Below are positions 36,074-45,714 of a DNA stretch of 64,000 nucleotides, one piece after another (the stretch's first letter is position 1; every line of letters begins with the position of its first letter). The notes under the pieces were generated by a model. That model was not told the origin of the DNA and searched no databases. It saw only the letters and a program-made list of their open reading frames with translations. Origin of the DNA: Oryzibacter oryziterrae (GTDB lineage Bacteria; Pseudomonadota; Alphaproteobacteria; Rhizobiales; Pleomorphomonadaceae); NCBI RefSeq assembly GCF_021864535.1, contig NZ_JAKJIC010000007.1, positions 156,069-220,068 of the forward strand, read 5' to 3'. Made by a program: the position numbers and the translations under genes.

Positions 36074-36499
36074 ATGTCGAAGAAACCCTTCCTTGCAGCC
36101 CCGCTTCTGGCCGCTTTCGCCCTGGCAGGCTTCAGCGCGCCCGCAGCCGCCGACGACTTCCTTCTCGACACCGCCTGGGGCCGGACGCCGCCCTGCAACA
36201 CCGGCAGCCCCCATCTCATACCCAATCCCGCCTTTGCGTTGAGTGGCGTACCGCCCCGCACGCGCGTTCTGGTCTTCGAGATGCTCGATCTCAACGCACC
36301 GGGCTTCAAGCACGGCGGCGGCACGGTCCGCTACAAGGGGCAACGGCTGATTGCGCCGGGCGCCTTCAGCTATCTCGGCCCCTGCCCTCCGGCCGGTGAG
36401 ACCCATCGCTACATCTGGACCGTCTATGCCAAGGACGGCCCCGGCACCTTCGCCACCGAGCTTGGCAAGGCCGAAGTGGTAAAATCCTTCCCCCGCTGA
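36074..36499 (+). CDS. Secreted PEBP-like (YbhB/YbcL-type) small protein
   Basis: A 141-residue protein with a clear signal peptide (about 1-26, ending PAAA). The rest shows the PEBP layout: FALSGVPPRTRVLVFEMLDL, then GAFSYLGPCPP and HRYIWTVYAKD, which correspond to the GxCPPxGxHRY ligand-pocket signature. The DPxW motif is replaced by DLNAPGF. The length is a little short for the family. Function is unknown; bacterial PEBP-like proteins are often periplasmic ligand binders. Confidence 0.72.
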   Translation: MSKKPFLAAPLLAAFALAGFSAPAAADDFLLDTAWGRTPPCNTGSPHLIPNPAFALSGVPPRTRVLVFEMLDLNAPGFKHGGGTVRYKGQRLIAPGAFSYLGPCPPAGETHRYIWTVYAKDGPGTFATELGKAEVVKSFPR

Positions 36500-36508
36500 G
36501 CCCTGCCG

Positions 36509-37237
36509 CTAATTGCGCGAGGGCGCCAGCTTGAGCTCCATCAGCTCATCCGCCGAGGCGAAGGCCTGCACCAGCTCCGCCTGTCGTCCCGGCGCGCGCG
36601 TCTGCAGCACCATGGTGTAGCTGAAGGCATGGCCGGCACGATGGCTGTGATAGGCAAGATCGAGGACGCGATAGCCAAAGCTCTCGATGCGCGCCCGGAC
36701 GGTCGCCTCGTCAGGCTGATGTCCCAGTTCGTAGACCAGGTTGAAATGGGCGTTGCATTGCTGCGGCAGCTGGTTCTCCACCAGGCGGAAGCCGCTCATG
36801 GCCAGCATGGTCAGCCCGGTCGCGGCAATCGCCGTTCCATAGAAACCAAGCCCCACCACGATGCCGATGGCCGCCGTCATCCAGATGGAGGCCGACGTGG
36901 ACAGGCCGCGGATGGTGAACCCCTCCTTGATGATCACACCGGCACAGAGAAAGCCGATGCCGGTCACCAGCCCCTGCACCACGCGCGTCGGGTCGGACAC
37001 CGTCGGTGCCTGCCCGAGCCCTCCGTACCAATGCGACGGATAGGCGTTGATCACGATCAGGATGGTCGAGGCGGTGCAGACCAGCGCATAGGTGCGCATG
37101 CCCGCGGCGTGGCCGTGGAAGGTTCGCTCGTAGCCGATCAGGGTACCGAGCGCGAAAGCCCCGAGAATGTGAAGAAACAGGACGGCGTTGATGAACAGCT
37201 CGTCTTGCGACCAGTAAGCGTGCACGAAATCGGCCAT
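36509..37237 (-). CDS. MgtC/SapB-family membrane protein
   Basis: A 242-residue protein. Four to five N-terminal helices carry the family motifs ALGTLIGYERTFHGHAAGMRT and GIGFLCAGVIIKEGFTIRGL, followed by ASIWMTAAIGIVVGLG. The C-terminal about 80 residues form an ACT-like cytoplasmic domain, as in MgtC proper. MgtC proteins help growth at low magnesium and modulate the F-type ATPase; without a regulatory context the exact role here is open. Confidence 0.9.
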   Translation of the reverse strand: MADFVHAYWSQDELFINAVLFLHILGAFALGTLIGYERTFHGHAAGMRTYALVCTASTILIVINAYPSHWYGGLGQAPTVSDPTRVVQGLVTGIGFLCAGVIIKEGFTIRGLSTSASIWMTAAIGIVVGLGFYGTAIAATGLTMLAMSGFRLVENQLPQQCNAHFNLVYELGHQPDEATVRARIESFGYRVLDLAYHSHRAGHAFSYTMVLQTRAPGRQAELVQAFASADELMELKLAPSRN

Positions 37238-37343
37238 GATCCGGCCCCTGAGCTTGCCGCGGGAAAAATCCGTTTCCCCACGCAGGTGCCGATGATAGGA
37301 CTAGCCGATTGATTTTTCGTTCAGAACGCCGAAGGGCACGCAA

Positions 37344-37565
37344 ATGGCAGACGAGACAGACCACATCGCGCGCATCGAGAAGCTCGAGGTCCAGCTCGCC
37401 TATCAGGACCAGACGATCGAGGACCTCAACGCTGCCGTCACCGCGCAGTGGAAGGAAATCGACGTCCTCAAGCGCCTCGTCTCCGGACTGATCGACCAGA
37501 TGGGCGAAATGGAGCTGGCGGCCCGTGCCAACACCGGCAAGGAACCGCCACCACCCCACTATTGA
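37344..37565 (+). CDS. slyX: SlyX-family protein
   Basis: A 73-residue protein, almost entirely a heptad-type coiled coil (RIEKLEVQLAYQDQTIEDLN, then QWKEIDVLKRLV) followed by the Pro-rich PPPPHY ending, the hallmark of SlyX. The role is unknown in the family. It ends 5 bases before the convergent secreted-protein gene. Confidence 0.92.
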   Translation: MADETDHIARIEKLEVQLAYQDQTIEDLNAAVTAQWKEIDVLKRLVSGLIDQMGEMELAARANTGKEPPPPHY

Positions 37566-37570
37566 GCCGA

Positions 37571-38032
37571 TCAGGGCCGGTTCACGCCCGTAGCCGAGAA
37601 GCCGATCGTGCAGCCCGTGGTGTCGCCGAAGTTGGTGATGTTGCCGAGGATGGCAAGCGTCGGGCTGGTCGCCGTCGGCGTTGCCGGCGTCTGCTTGGTG
37701 ATCTTCATGGTCGGGCTGAAGGCATAGCCCGTCCGCCCCACATGCGTGCCCTTGACCGCCTTGAACGTGGTGCCCACCAGGCTCCCGGTCGCAAGTTCGT
37801 AATTGTCGGCAAAGGCCGGCCCGAGCAACGTGAACTCGGTCGAAGGACCATTGGTCCCGAGATTGCGCGGCGAATAGCGCATGGTGAAACAGTCGCCCAC
37901 GTCCCAGCCGTCGGCCGTGCAGGCGGTGGTCTTGCTGGTCAGGCAGATGGCGCCGCGGAACTCCACCACCGCCGCATGGGCGCTAGCAACCGACAGTCCG
38001 CCGAGCGCGGCCAGAAACACTCTCTTCAACAT
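37571..38032 (-). CDS. Small secreted protein of unknown function
   Basis: A 153-residue protein with a signal peptide (MLKRVFLAALGGLSVASAHA). The mature part is beta-rich with four cysteines (CLTSKTTAC, DCFTMRY and a late CTIGF), suggesting disulphide-stabilised folding. No family was recognised. It is one of two adjacent minus-strand genes for small exported proteins; the other is the Asp-rich repeat protein upstream. Confidence 0.72.
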   Translation of the reverse strand: MLKRVFLAALGGLSVASAHAAVVEFRGAICLTSKTTACTADGWDVGDCFTMRYSPRNLGTNGPSTEFTLLGPAFADNYELATGSLVGTTFKAVKGTHVGRTGYAFSPTMKITKQTPATPTATSPTLAILGNITNFGDTTGCTIGFSATGVNRP

Positions 38033-38248
38033 GATGGATGCCCCCTCAATGTGGCCGCCTTGCGCGCCACATCCCCCGTGATCGCGAGTGTCATGGAAAA
38101 TGACCTCGACATTCCGCTTTCGGATTCCTCATATCATTGAAGAAAATGAGAAATTCGAAACACTCCCAATGAGCCGATGCGTCAGCATCTTCGGCAGAAC
38201 TGGTATGAAAGGCGCCCCGCCGCCACTCTGCCGGCGGGGCAGAAGCCG

Positions 38249-38737
38249 TCACTTGTCGCTGTCGCCGCCGTCGCTGTCGGAGCCTTCATGCTCTGACTCG
38301 CCCGAATGATGGCTGGAGGCATCCGCGCCGTCATGCTCATCATGATCGTCGTCGCCGCCATGGCTGTGGCTCTCTTCCGACGAATGATCGGAATCGTCAC
38401 TGGTGTCGGTCACATCCTCGCCGTCGTCGTCCGAGCCGTCATTGGTGTCGACGCTGTTGTCGTCGGTCCCGTCGGTGGGATCCACGCCATTGTCGTCGGA
38501 GTTGTCGGTTGGGTCGACGCCGTTGTCATCGGTCCCGTCATTGGCATCGACGCCATTGTCGTCGGAACCGTTGTCGTTGAGGCCCTGATCGTCCTGACCC
38601 TGCTGGTCGACGGACACGTTGTCTCCACCATGCGAACGCGCCATCAGCATCTCGTAAATGCCGGCATGAGCGTCGACCGCAGGCAGGAATCCGAGCGAGG
38701 CGATGAAAGTGAATCCAAGAAAATGCTTCTTCAACAT
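38249..38737 (-). CDS. Secreted Asp-rich repeat protein, possible divalent-cation binder
   Basis: A 162-residue protein with a signal peptide (about 1-25, ending VDAHA). Residues 57-111 are five 11-residue units of the type GTDDNGVDPTD, giving Asp/Asn spacing reminiscent of calcium-binding repeats. The C-terminus (112-162) is rich in His, Asp, Glu and Ser (SHSHGGDDDHDEHDG). The protein is extremely acidic. No established family was recognised. The ATG at 38737 is chosen for the signal peptide. ureG lies 301 bases upstream on the same strand. Confidence 0.75.
   Translation of the reverse strand: MLKKHFLGFTFIASLGFLPAVDAHAGIYEMLMARSHGGDNVSVDQQGQDDQGLNDNGSDDNGVDANDGTDDNGVDPTDNSDDNGVDPTDGTDDNSVDTNDGSDDDGEDVTDTSDDSDHSSEESHSHGGDDDHDEHDGADASSHHSGESEHEGSDSDGGDSDK
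38405..38569 (-). repeat. Five 33-bp repeats encoding Asp-rich 11-residue units
   Basis: Units at protein residues 57-67, 68-78, 79-89, 90-100 and 101-111: GSDDNGVDAND, GTDDNGVDPTD, NSDDNGVDPTD, GTDDNSVDTND, GSDDDGEDVTD. The first three are nearly identical; the last two have diverged. Confidence 0.92.
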
Positions 38738-39038
38738 GGCTTGTTGTTCCCGATGCTTGCAGTTCAAGAAAGTCTCCCCAGCGCACAAGATGACCGGATA
38801 CTGCGGCCACAACACTGAGATCTCTCCTGACCAACCCGTCCCTGCGCCGCCCAACAAAGTTCGACCGGCCCAGCATCAGGAAAACGCCTGACGGAAACGT
38901 CTATTCCATTCTCAAAAAAGAAAACCATGCATGGTGAACATTGCCTTGCGCGCAAAGGACAAACTGGATCGAATCCGACCAGCGGCAATCTTCGCCGCCG
39001 GTCCCACGTCGTGGCCTGCAAAGCTGCCCTACAGTCAC
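38738..39038. other. 301-base intergenic region between ureG and the Asp-rich protein gene
   Basis: It should hold the promoter of the Asp-rich protein gene and the 3' end of the ureEFG message. An A-rich stretch lies at 38912-38929. No clear terminator, RNA or gene was seen. Confidence 0.5.
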
Positions 39039-39659
39039 CTACCCCCTGAGCCCGCCAGCCTCTTCGATGAAGGTCACCACCGCGTCCACATTGTGGCCTG
39101 CACGCACGTTGGTGAACACGAAAGGCTTGGCCTTGCGCATCATCCTGGCATCGCGATCCATCACCTCGAGCGAGGCGCCCACATAAGGGGCGAGATCGAT
39201 CTTGTTGATCACAAGCAAGTCCGAGCGGGTGATGCCCGGTCCGCCCTTGCGCGGGATCTTGTCGCCGGCCGAAACGTCGATGACGTAGATGGTGATGTCG
39301 GCAAGTTCGGGCGAGAAGGTTGCCGCCAGATTGTCGCCGCCGCTCTCGATCAGGATGACGTCGAGATCGGGGAAGCGGGCGTTCATCTCCGCCACGGCGG
39401 CGAGATTGATCGAGGCGTCCTCGCGGATCGCCGTATGCGGGCAGCCGCCCGTCTCGACGCCGGCGATGCGGTCTGGCGTCAGCGCGCCCGAGCGGGTCAG
39501 GAACTCGGCGTCTTCCTTGGTGTAGATGTCGTTGGTGATGGCCGCGATGTCATAGCTGTCGCGCAGCGCCTTGCACAGCGCATCCATCAGCGCCGTCTTG
39601 CCGGATCCGACCGGACCACCGACACCGACGCGGAGCGGACCATTCTTCGACTTCGTCAT
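39039..39659 (-). CDS. ureG: Urease accessory GTPase UreG
   Basis: A 206-residue SIMIBI-class GTPase that drives nickel insertion into urease. P-loop GGPVGSGKT (14-22), the nickel-site [13 protein letters not shown] motif, [17 protein letters not shown] and the base-specificity NKID are intact. The ATG at 39659 overlaps the ureF stop by four bases; the frame remains open upstream within ureF. It is the last gene of the ureEFG block. Confidence 0.98.
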   Translation of the reverse strand: MTKSKNGPLRVGVGGPVGSGKTALMDALCKALRDSYDIAAITNDIYTKEDAEFLTRSGALTPDRIAGVETGGCPHTAIREDASINLAAVAEMNARFPDLDVILIESGGDNLAATFSPELADITIYVIDVSAGDKIPRKGGPGITRSDLLVINKIDLAPYVGASLEVMDRDARMMRKAKPFVFTNVRAGHNVDAVVTFIEEAGGLRG

Positions 39660-40360
39660 GAGCGGAACAACCTCGTATACTGGGTTTCGTGAAGCATGGA
39701 GGCGACGTCGGCCCTGAGCGCGCAGCCGCCGACATCGTCGAGGCAAGCCAGCAACGCCTGGGACGCCACGGCGGCGACAGTGGGGGCGAGATCGCGGATC
39801 ACCCGCTGCCCGTCGGTCTGGCCAAGCGGCACGGCGCGCACCGCCGCCGACGTGAGATTGGCGACGAAGGCGGTGAGAAAAGCCTCGACGGTCGCCGCCT
39901 TCGGCAGCCCGTGATCGGCCGCCGCCGCGCCCACCGCCACCGCGTAGGTCACCGGAACGGGCTTGAGGCGCTCGGCCAAGGACAGAAGCGTCGGCGCACC
40001 CCAGGTGTCGCCAACCGCGCGCGCGAAAGCCATTCCCTGCGCGCCGGCTTCAAGGCGGCGCTCCCTAGACGGCTGCAGGGCGTGGGCAAGTTCCGCCACC
40101 TCGAACAGCCGGTCCATCTCACCGGCGCGGCTCGCGTCGTAGGCAGCCGACAGCAGGATGGCGTCGCTCCGGCCGGCGCCAAAGGCCAGGACCTCGGCAA
40201 TCCAGGCGCGCAGGGCCTCGGCTGAGGTTACCGTCCCCTCCTCGATCGCCCATTCAAGACCGTGGCTGTAGGTGAAGGCGCCCACCGGAAAGGCCGGCGA
40301 CAGCCAGGTCATCAGCCGGACAAGGGCCGCGCCGTCCCAACGGCCTTCCGCTTCAGTCAT
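39656..40360 (-). CDS. ureF: Urease accessory protein UreF
   Basis: A 234-residue helical protein that bridges UreD and UreG in the urease activation complex. Family segments [19 protein letters not shown] (from about 17) and GWG-like [11 protein letters not shown], plus the C-terminal EVAS-type helix, are visible. The ATG at 40360 (MTEAEGRW) overlaps the ureE stop by eight bases. The open frame extending further upstream is a by-product of the ureE His-tail codons. Confidence 0.95.
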   Translation of the reverse strand: MTEAEGRWDGAALVRLMTWLSPAFPVGAFTYSHGLEWAIEEGTVTSAEALRAWIAEVLAFGAGRSDAILLSAAYDASRAGEMDRLFEVAELAHALQPSRERRLEAGAQGMAFARAVGDTWGAPTLLSLAERLKPVPVTYAVAVGAAAADHGLPKAATVEAFLTAFVANLTSAAVRAVPLGQTDGQRVIRDLAPTVAAVASQALLACLDDVGGCALRADVASMLHETQYTRLFRS

Positions 40361-41105
40361 GCTTGTGATCGTGCCCGTGGCTGTGGCCATGGGAATGGTC
40401 GTGGCCGCAGCCGCAGTCATCACCGTGGGCATGGTGGTGCCCGTGGCCATGGTGATGGTCTGCCTCATGGGAGTGCCCATGGTCATGGCCACAGTCGCAA
40501 GCCTCGCCGTGCGCGTGATGGTGGCCATGGTCATGTTCGTGTTCATGGGCATGACCGTGATCGTGCCCGCAGCCGCAATCCTCCCCATGGGCGTGGTGAT
40601 GCCCGTGGTCATGATCGTGATCATGGCCGTGGTGCCCCCCGTGCCCATGATCATGGTCGTGCCCCTGCACGCTGCCATGGCCGTAAGCACCACCCTCCGG
40701 ATCGAAGGCGGCAAGGATATGCTTCACTTCGGCCCCGAGCTTGCCCAGCATGTCCTCGATCACATGGTCTTCGCGAATGCGCAGCTTGTCGCCCTTGAAC
40801 TGGGTCGGCAGATGCCGGTTGCCCAGATGCCAGGCAACGCGCACCAGATCGGCAGCGCTGGCCGCCGTGATCTCCAGAAGCGCTTCGGGCACCGCCTGCA
40901 CCAGGATCAGGCGCCCGTCCTCAAGCTCCACCGCGTCCCCATCCTTCAGCACCTTGGCTTCCGGCAGATCGAGAAGGAAGACGGTCTTGCCCGAGCAGCG
41001 CATGACGAGCCGGCGACGATGGCGGTCATCACGGTCCAGCGTCAGCGTGTCGGCGGGCATGCCGGACCAGGTGCCGGCGGGGAGGATGCGGGTCGCAGTG
41101 ATCAT
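40353..41105 (-). CDS. ureE: Urease nickel chaperone UreE with a giant His-rich tail
   Basis: A 250-residue UreE. The N-terminal peptide-binding domain and the metal-binding domain (about 1-135, including EDHVIEDML with the conserved central His region) are normal. From residue 143 to the end there are 46 histidines in 108 residues, with three Cys-containing modules ([33 protein letters not shown]) spaced about 26-28 residues. Known His-tailed UreE proteins have far shorter tails. It delivers Ni to UreG and may also store it. The ATG at 41105 is used. Confidence 0.96.
   Translation of the reverse strand: MITATRILPAGTWSGMPADTLTLDRDDRHRRRLVMRCSGKTVFLLDLPEAKVLKDGDAVELEDGRLILVQAVPEALLEITAASAADLVRVAWHLGNRHLPTQFKGDKLRIREDHVIEDMLGKLGAEVKHILAAFDPEGGAYGHGSVQGHDHDHGHGGHHGHDHDHDHGHHHAHGEDCGCGHDHGHAHEHEHDHGHHHAHGEACDCGHDHGHSHEADHHHGHGHHHAHGDDCGCGHDHSHGHSHGHDHKHD
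40356..40679 (-). repeat. His/Cys-rich repeat tail of UreE
   Basis: It encodes residues 143-250. Three imperfect copies share the layout GHHHAHG-[ED]-x-CxC-GHDH[GS]H, starting near residues 168, 194 and 222. Purifying selection for His is visible, as both His codons are used. Confidence 0.9.
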
Positions 41106-41448
41106 GACAAGGCCTTCATTCAGGAATGCTTTGCGCACATGCTAGTGGATGGCTTGGGACAAATGAATGCCAAATGTCATGAGCACCTTGTCGGATCGAA
41201 CAAAACTGCGCCGAAGCTGAGCGTCGGCCTCGGGGCAGGCACGCCAGCGAGCGCGCCGCACCAGACAAGACAGGCTCCCCGATCCTTCGCAATGGGCCAA
41301 ATGACGGTGTTGCCGGCGACAACACACAAGCCGCCCAGACGACCTTTCATTCTCGTTACCTGACAAGCAAACATCAGATATAAGGGATTTCACGTGCTCT
41401 GGAGGAAAGCACAAGCCAACGAACCCGCCACAGGAGAGGAGCTCACCC
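41106..41448. other. 343-base divergent region between ureE and the SRPBCC gene
   Basis: It should hold the promoters for the ureEFG block (minus) and the SRPBCC gene (plus). The segment between 41360 and 41400 is AT-richer. No nickel riboswitch or recognisable NikR operator was seen, and the short frames here do not look like genes. Confidence 0.5.
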
Positions 41449-41892
41449 ATGCCCGGAACCGTCAATCTTCACCGCGTGCTGACCACCACGCCGGAGAAAC
41501 TCTACCGCGCCTTCACGGAAGCAGACGCTCTCGCCAAGTGGCTGCCGCCCGATGGCTTCGTGGCAACGGTCCATAGCCTCGACGCCTCGGTCGGCGGCTC
41601 CTTCCGCATGAGTTTCCGCAACTTCACCACCGGAGCCAGCGACAGTTTCGGCGGGACCTATCTCGAACTCGTCCCCGGCAAGCGCCTGCGCTACAATGAC
41701 AAGTTCGACAATCCCGCGCTCCCCGGCGAGATGACCGTCACGGTGGAGCTCAAGGCCGTCGCCTGCGGCACCGAACTCACCATCTGCCAGGAGGGCATCC
41801 CCGACGTCATCCCGGTGGAGATGTGCTATCTTGGCTGGCAGCAGAGTTTGACCAATCTGGCCAAGCTGGTGGAGCCCAACATCGAGGGATGA
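41449..41892 (+). CDS. SRPBCC (AHSA1-like) domain protein
   Basis: A 147-residue START/Bet v1-fold protein. VLTTTPEKLYRAFTEADALAKWLPPDGF at the N-terminus and the C-terminal GWQQSLTNLAKLVEP helix are diagnostic of the AHSA1/polyketide-cyclase-like group. Ligand and role are unknown. It is a lone plus-strand gene between the two urease blocks, with GGAGAGGAG before the ATG. Confidence 0.92.
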   Translation: MPGTVNLHRVLTTTPEKLYRAFTEADALAKWLPPDGFVATVHSLDASVGGSFRMSFRNFTTGASDSFGGTYLELVPGKRLRYNDKFDNPALPGEMTVTVELKAVACGTELTICQEGIPDVIPVEMCYLGWQQSLTNLAKLVEPNIEG

Positions 41893-41922
41893 TCGCCGGA
41901 CAGGCGCGGGATCGGCCCAAGG

Positions 41923-43149
41923 TCATCCAAGCGGGGCGACGGTTGTCACGTCCGCCCCGCGTTCCAGCCGCTTGAGCCAAAGGGCGGCCACAAGCGCCAC
42001 CACCATCAAGGCACTGCCGGCGGCCGCCGCGACACTGGCGCCGCCGCTCTCCACAAGCGCCATGAACACCACCGGCGCTATGGCATTGGCAACGCTCTGG
42101 AACAGGGCCAGCCGGCCGGACAGGCGCGCGAACTTGTCAGGAGGAAAGAAGGCGAGCGGCAGCACGGCCCGCGTCACCGCGGCAATGCCGGCCCCAAGCC
42201 CATAGAGCACGACGAAGGCGGCTAACAGACCGATGGCGCCCGACCCGAGCAGGGCAAAGCCCGCTGCCATCAGCAACACGGCGATCATCCCTTGCAGCAC
42301 CGGTCCGGTGCGACCGCCGACCAGAAGATCGGCCGCCCGCGCACTGATGCCCAGCACCGGCCGGATCGACCCGAGCCAGAGCGCCGTCTCCGGCGAAGCC
42401 CCCGCCGCGCGCAGCAGTTCAAGAAAGGACGCCGCCAGTCCGAAGGTCGTGAAGCTGCAGCTCACCGAAAAGGTCGAGATCAGCACGAAGGCCAGGCGCT
42501 GCTGCGACGCCGTCAAGGCAAGGGCATCCTCCGGGCCTGCAGGCGCAGGCGAATCGGCGGATACGGCCAGCACCTTGGGCAGGCCGAAGAGATGCAGCGG
42601 CACGCAGACGAAAAGATTGAGACCGGCCATCAGCCAGATGGCCGCCCGCCAACCCATGGCTTGGGTGGCGGCCTCGAGAATGGGCCAGAACACCGTGCTC
42701 GACAGGCCCGTGAAGATCATGAGGATGCCGATGGTCCGCCGCGCGGCAGCCCCTTCCCGTTCGACGGTGGACGCATAGGCCGGCATCGACAGCCCAAGCC
42801 CGCCGCCGACGCCGATCACCGTCCAGGCCGCGAAATAGCCGATCGGCTCAAAGGCCTCCGCGAGCATGGCCAGCCCCAGCGCCATCACCAGCGAGCCGAG
42901 CGCCAGCACGCGCGCCGCACCGATGCGCTCGATCAGCGCGGCAATGCTCGGCCCGGCGAGGCCGCCGATCAGCATCATCGCCGTCAGCCCGGCAAAACTG
43001 ACGCTGAGCGTCAGTCCGACATCCGGCGCCATGTGGCGGCCCATCACGCCGGGCATGTCGAATGTGGTGCCCCAGCCGATGATCTGGGACAGGGCAAGCA
43101 CACCGATCAGACGACTGCGGCGCACCAGCGGCCTATCAAGAATGGACAT
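41923..43149 (-). CDS. Major facilitator superfamily transporter
   Basis: A 408-residue membrane protein with about twelve predicted helices in two halves joined by a loop near residues 190-220. The N-terminal LSQIIGWGTTFDMPGVMGRH segment and the later FGLAASFLELLRAAGAS region resemble MFS transporters of unknown substrate. The ATG at 43149 (MSILDRP) is chosen; the upstream frame contains Arg/Cys-rich sequence that is not membrane-like. It lies between the ureC block and ureEFG. Confidence 0.85.
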   Translation of the reverse strand: MSILDRPLVRRSRLIGVLALSQIIGWGTTFDMPGVMGRHMAPDVGLTLSVSFAGLTAMMLIGGLAGPSIAALIERIGAARVLALGSLVMALGLAMLAEAFEPIGYFAAWTVIGVGGGLGLSMPAYASTVEREGAAARRTIGILMIFTGLSSTVFWPILEAATQAMGWRAAIWLMAGLNLFVCVPLHLFGLPKVLAVSADSPAPAGPEDALALTASQQRLAFVLISTFSVSCSFTTFGLAASFLELLRAAGASPETALWLGSIRPVLGISARAADLLVGGRTGPVLQGMIAVLLMAAGFALLGSGAIGLLAAFVVLYGLGAGIAAVTRAVLPLAFFPPDKFARLSGRLALFQSVANAIAPVVFMALVESGGASVAAAAGSALMVVALVAALWLKRLERGADVTTVAPLG

Positions 43150-43281
43150 TTTGCACGCGGGGCGCCGATTTGAGATCGGAGCAGGGAAGGAAGGACAAAG
43201 TTCAGTCTGACGGCACCACACGGCAAGATTGGGGCAGCACCGCCGCCGTCCTGATCTTTTGCAACTCAACGCACCGTCGGG

Positions 43282-43890
43282 TCACCCCCGCGACAGCGCC
43301 ATCGCCCCGCCGGCGGCAATCAGGGCGCTGCCGACCACGCGATTGAGCCAGATGAACACATTGCGCGATCGCAGCACGCCGCGCAGCAACGCGCCGGCCA
43401 GCACGTAAAGCGCAACGGCGCCCACTTCCATGACCAGGAAGGCGACGCCCATTTCCGTCAGCTGTTGCCAGACCGGCCCATCGGCGGTCAGGAACTGCGG
43501 GAAAAAGGCGGTGAACACGGCGATAGCCTTGGGATTGGTGATGGCCATGGTGAAGTCGCGCCGCATCAACTCGCGCACCGACGTGTCGGTCGACTGCACG
43601 TCGGCCAGCACCTTGGCCTTCATCAGCACCTGCACACCGACATAGACGAGATAGACGGCGCCAAGGATCTTGACTGCGAGAAACGCCTCCGCCGACGCGG
43701 CAATCACCGCGCCGAGCCCCATCACGGTGACGAAGATCAGAAAGGCAAAGGCCGGCATCCGCCCCAGGCCGCCCAGGAGGGCCGGCACAAACCCCAGCCG
43801 CGCCGCATTGGTCAGCGCCAGCATGTTGTTGGGACCTGGAGCGCAATTGAGCGCAAAGCAGGCGGGAATGAAGAGAGACCAGGCGATCAC
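43282..43890 (-). CDS. LysE-family amino-acid/small-molecule exporter
   Basis: A 202-residue translocator with about six helices. The CAPGPNNMLALTNAARLGF motif near the N-terminus and TNPKAIAVFTAFFPQFL are standard for the LysE/RhtB family. The GTG at 43890 has GGAG eight bases upstream and gives a normal-length protein; the frame is open further upstream. It starts 100 bases after ureC on the same strand. Confidence 0.9.
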   Translation of the reverse strand: MIAWSLFIPACFALNCAPGPNNMLALTNAARLGFVPALLGGLGRMPAFAFLIFVTVMGLGAVIAASAEAFLAVKILGAVYLVYVGVQVLMKAKVLADVQSTDTSVRELMRRDFTMAITNPKAIAVFTAFFPQFLTADGPVWQQLTEMGVAFLVMEVGAVALYVLAGALLRGVLRSRNVFIWLNRVVGSALIAAGGAMALSRG

Positions 43891-43989
43891 GGCAAGCGCT
43901 CCAGGGAGGAAGCCGCGATCATCGCCGAAGCGGCGCGCCCGATCAAGATGGCAAGGCGATCTGCGCCGCCTTGCCACTCAAGACAGCGC

Positions 43990-45705
43990 TCAGAACATGA
44001 AATACCTTTGCGCCATCGGCAGAACCTCGGCGGGCTCGCAGGTGAGCAGTTCGCCATCGGCCCGCACTTCATAAGTCTCCGGATCCACCTCGATCTCGGG
44101 CGTCGCGGAGTTGTGCACCATGGAGGCCTTGGAGATGCCGCCGCGCGTATTCTCCACCGGCAGCACCACGCGATCGAGCCCAAGGCGGTCCTTGATGCCG
44201 TGCTCGTAGGCATATTTCGACACGAAGGTGACCGACGAACGGGTCATCGCCTTGCCGAAGGCGCCGAACATCGGCCTGTAATGCACCGGCTGCGGCGTCG
44301 GGATCGAGGCATTGGGATCGCCCATGGCGGCGGCGGCGATGGTGCCCATCTTCAGCACCATATCCGGCTTCACCCCGAAGAAGGCCGGCGACCACAGCAC
44401 GAGGTCGGCGAGTTTGCCCACCTCGATCGAGCCCACATGCCTGGAAAGGCCATGCGCGATGGCCGGGTTGATCGTCACCTTGGCGATATAGCGCTTGACG
44501 CGGAAATTGTCGGCGCCGGTGCCGATATCCTCGGCCAGGCTGCCGCGCTGCACCTTCATCTTGTGCGCCGTCTGGAAGGTGCGGATCACCACTTCGCCGA
44601 TGCGGCCCATGGCCTGGCTGTCGGAGGAGATGATCGAGAAGGCGCCCATGTCATGCAGGATGTCCTCGGCGGCAATCGTCTCCTTGCGGATCCGGCTTTC
44701 GGCGAAGGCCACATCCTCGGGGATCGAGCCGTCCAGGTGATGGCAGACCATCAGCATATCCAGATGCTCGTCGAGCGTGTTCCGGGTGTAGGGCCGGGTC
44801 GGATTGGTCGACGACGGCAACACGTTCGAAAGACCGGCCACCTTGATGATATCAGGCGCATGCCCACCGCCGGCGCCCTCGGTATGATAGGCGTGGATGG
44901 TGCGCCCCTTGAAGGCGGCAACGGTGTCCTCGACAAAGCCGCTCTCGTTGAGCGTGTCGGTGTGGATCATCACCTGCACATCGAACTCATCGCCGACGCT
45001 GAGGCAGTTGTCGATGGTGGCCGGCGTGGTGCCCCAGTCCTCGTGCAGCTTCAGCGCACAGGCACCGGCCTTCACCTGTTCTTCAAGTGCCGCCGGCAGC
45101 GCCGCATTGCCCTTGCCGGCAAAGGCGAGATTCATCGGAAAGGCTTCTGCCGCCTCGATCATCCGCTCGATATGCCAGGGTCCCGGCGTGCAGGTGGTCG
45201 CCGCCGTTCCGGTCGCCGGCCCCGTACCGCCGCCGAGCATGGTGGTGATGCCGGCATAGAGCGCCTCGTCCACCTGCTGCGGGCAGATGTAATGGATATG
45301 CGTGTCCAGAGCGCCGGCGGTGAGGATCTTGCCTTCGCCGGCGATGATCTCGGTGCCCGGCCCGATGATGATGGTCACCCCCGGCTGCACATCGGGGTTG
45401 CCGGCCTTGCCGATGCCGGCGATGCGCCCGTCCTTCAGCCCCACGTCCGCCTTGACGATGCCCCAGTGGTCGATGATCAGCGCATTGGTGATGACGGTAT
45501 CGACGGCACCGTCCGCGCGCGTCACCTGGCTCTGCCCCATGCCGTCACGGATCACCTTGCCGCCACCGAACTTCACTTCCTCGCCGTAGAGGGTGAAGTC
45601 CTTCTCCACCGTCACCAGCAACTCGGTATCGGCGAGGCGCACCTTGTCGCCGACAGTGGGGCCGAACATGTCGGCATAGGCAGCGCGGGACATCTTGAAG
45701 GACAT
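43990..45705 (-). CDS. ureC: Urease subunit alpha (catalytic)
   Basis: A 571-residue nickel enzyme subunit (urea hydrolysis to ammonia and carbamate). All active-site residues are present: H136 and H138 in THIHY, carbamylated Lys K219 in ALKLHED, H248, H274 and D362, plus flap residues C321 and H322. It lies 9 bases downstream of the vapC stop, so it probably depends on transcripts crossing the toxin-antitoxin pair. A 9-bp hairpin without a T tract (43950-43975) follows the stop. Confidence 0.98.
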   Translation of the reverse strand: MSFKMSRAAYADMFGPTVGDKVRLADTELLVTVEKDFTLYGEEVKFGGGKVIRDGMGQSQVTRADGAVDTVITNALIIDHWGIVKADVGLKDGRIAGIGKAGNPDVQPGVTIIIGPGTEIIAGEGKILTAGALDTHIHYICPQQVDEALYAGITTMLGGGTGPATGTAATTCTPGPWHIERMIEAAEAFPMNLAFAGKGNAALPAALEEQVKAGACALKLHEDWGTTPATIDNCLSVGDEFDVQVMIHTDTLNESGFVEDTVAAFKGRTIHAYHTEGAGGGHAPDIIKVAGLSNVLPSSTNPTRPYTRNTLDEHLDMLMVCHHLDGSIPEDVAFAESRIRKETIAAEDILHDMGAFSIISSDSQAMGRIGEVVIRTFQTAHKMKVQRGSLAEDIGTGADNFRVKRYIAKVTINPAIAHGLSRHVGSIEVGKLADLVLWSPAFFGVKPDMVLKMGTIAAAAMGDPNASIPTPQPVHYRPMFGAFGKAMTRSSVTFVSKYAYEHGIKDRLGLDRVVLPVENTRGGISKASMVHNSATPEIEVDPETYEVRADGELLTCEPAEVLPMAQRYFMF

Positions 45706-45714
45706 GGATCTTCC

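Noticed and set aside
43950..43975. Intrinsic terminator after ureC
   Set aside because: The 9-bp stem is good but no T tract follows on the minus strand; the evidence is not sufficient for a terminator call.
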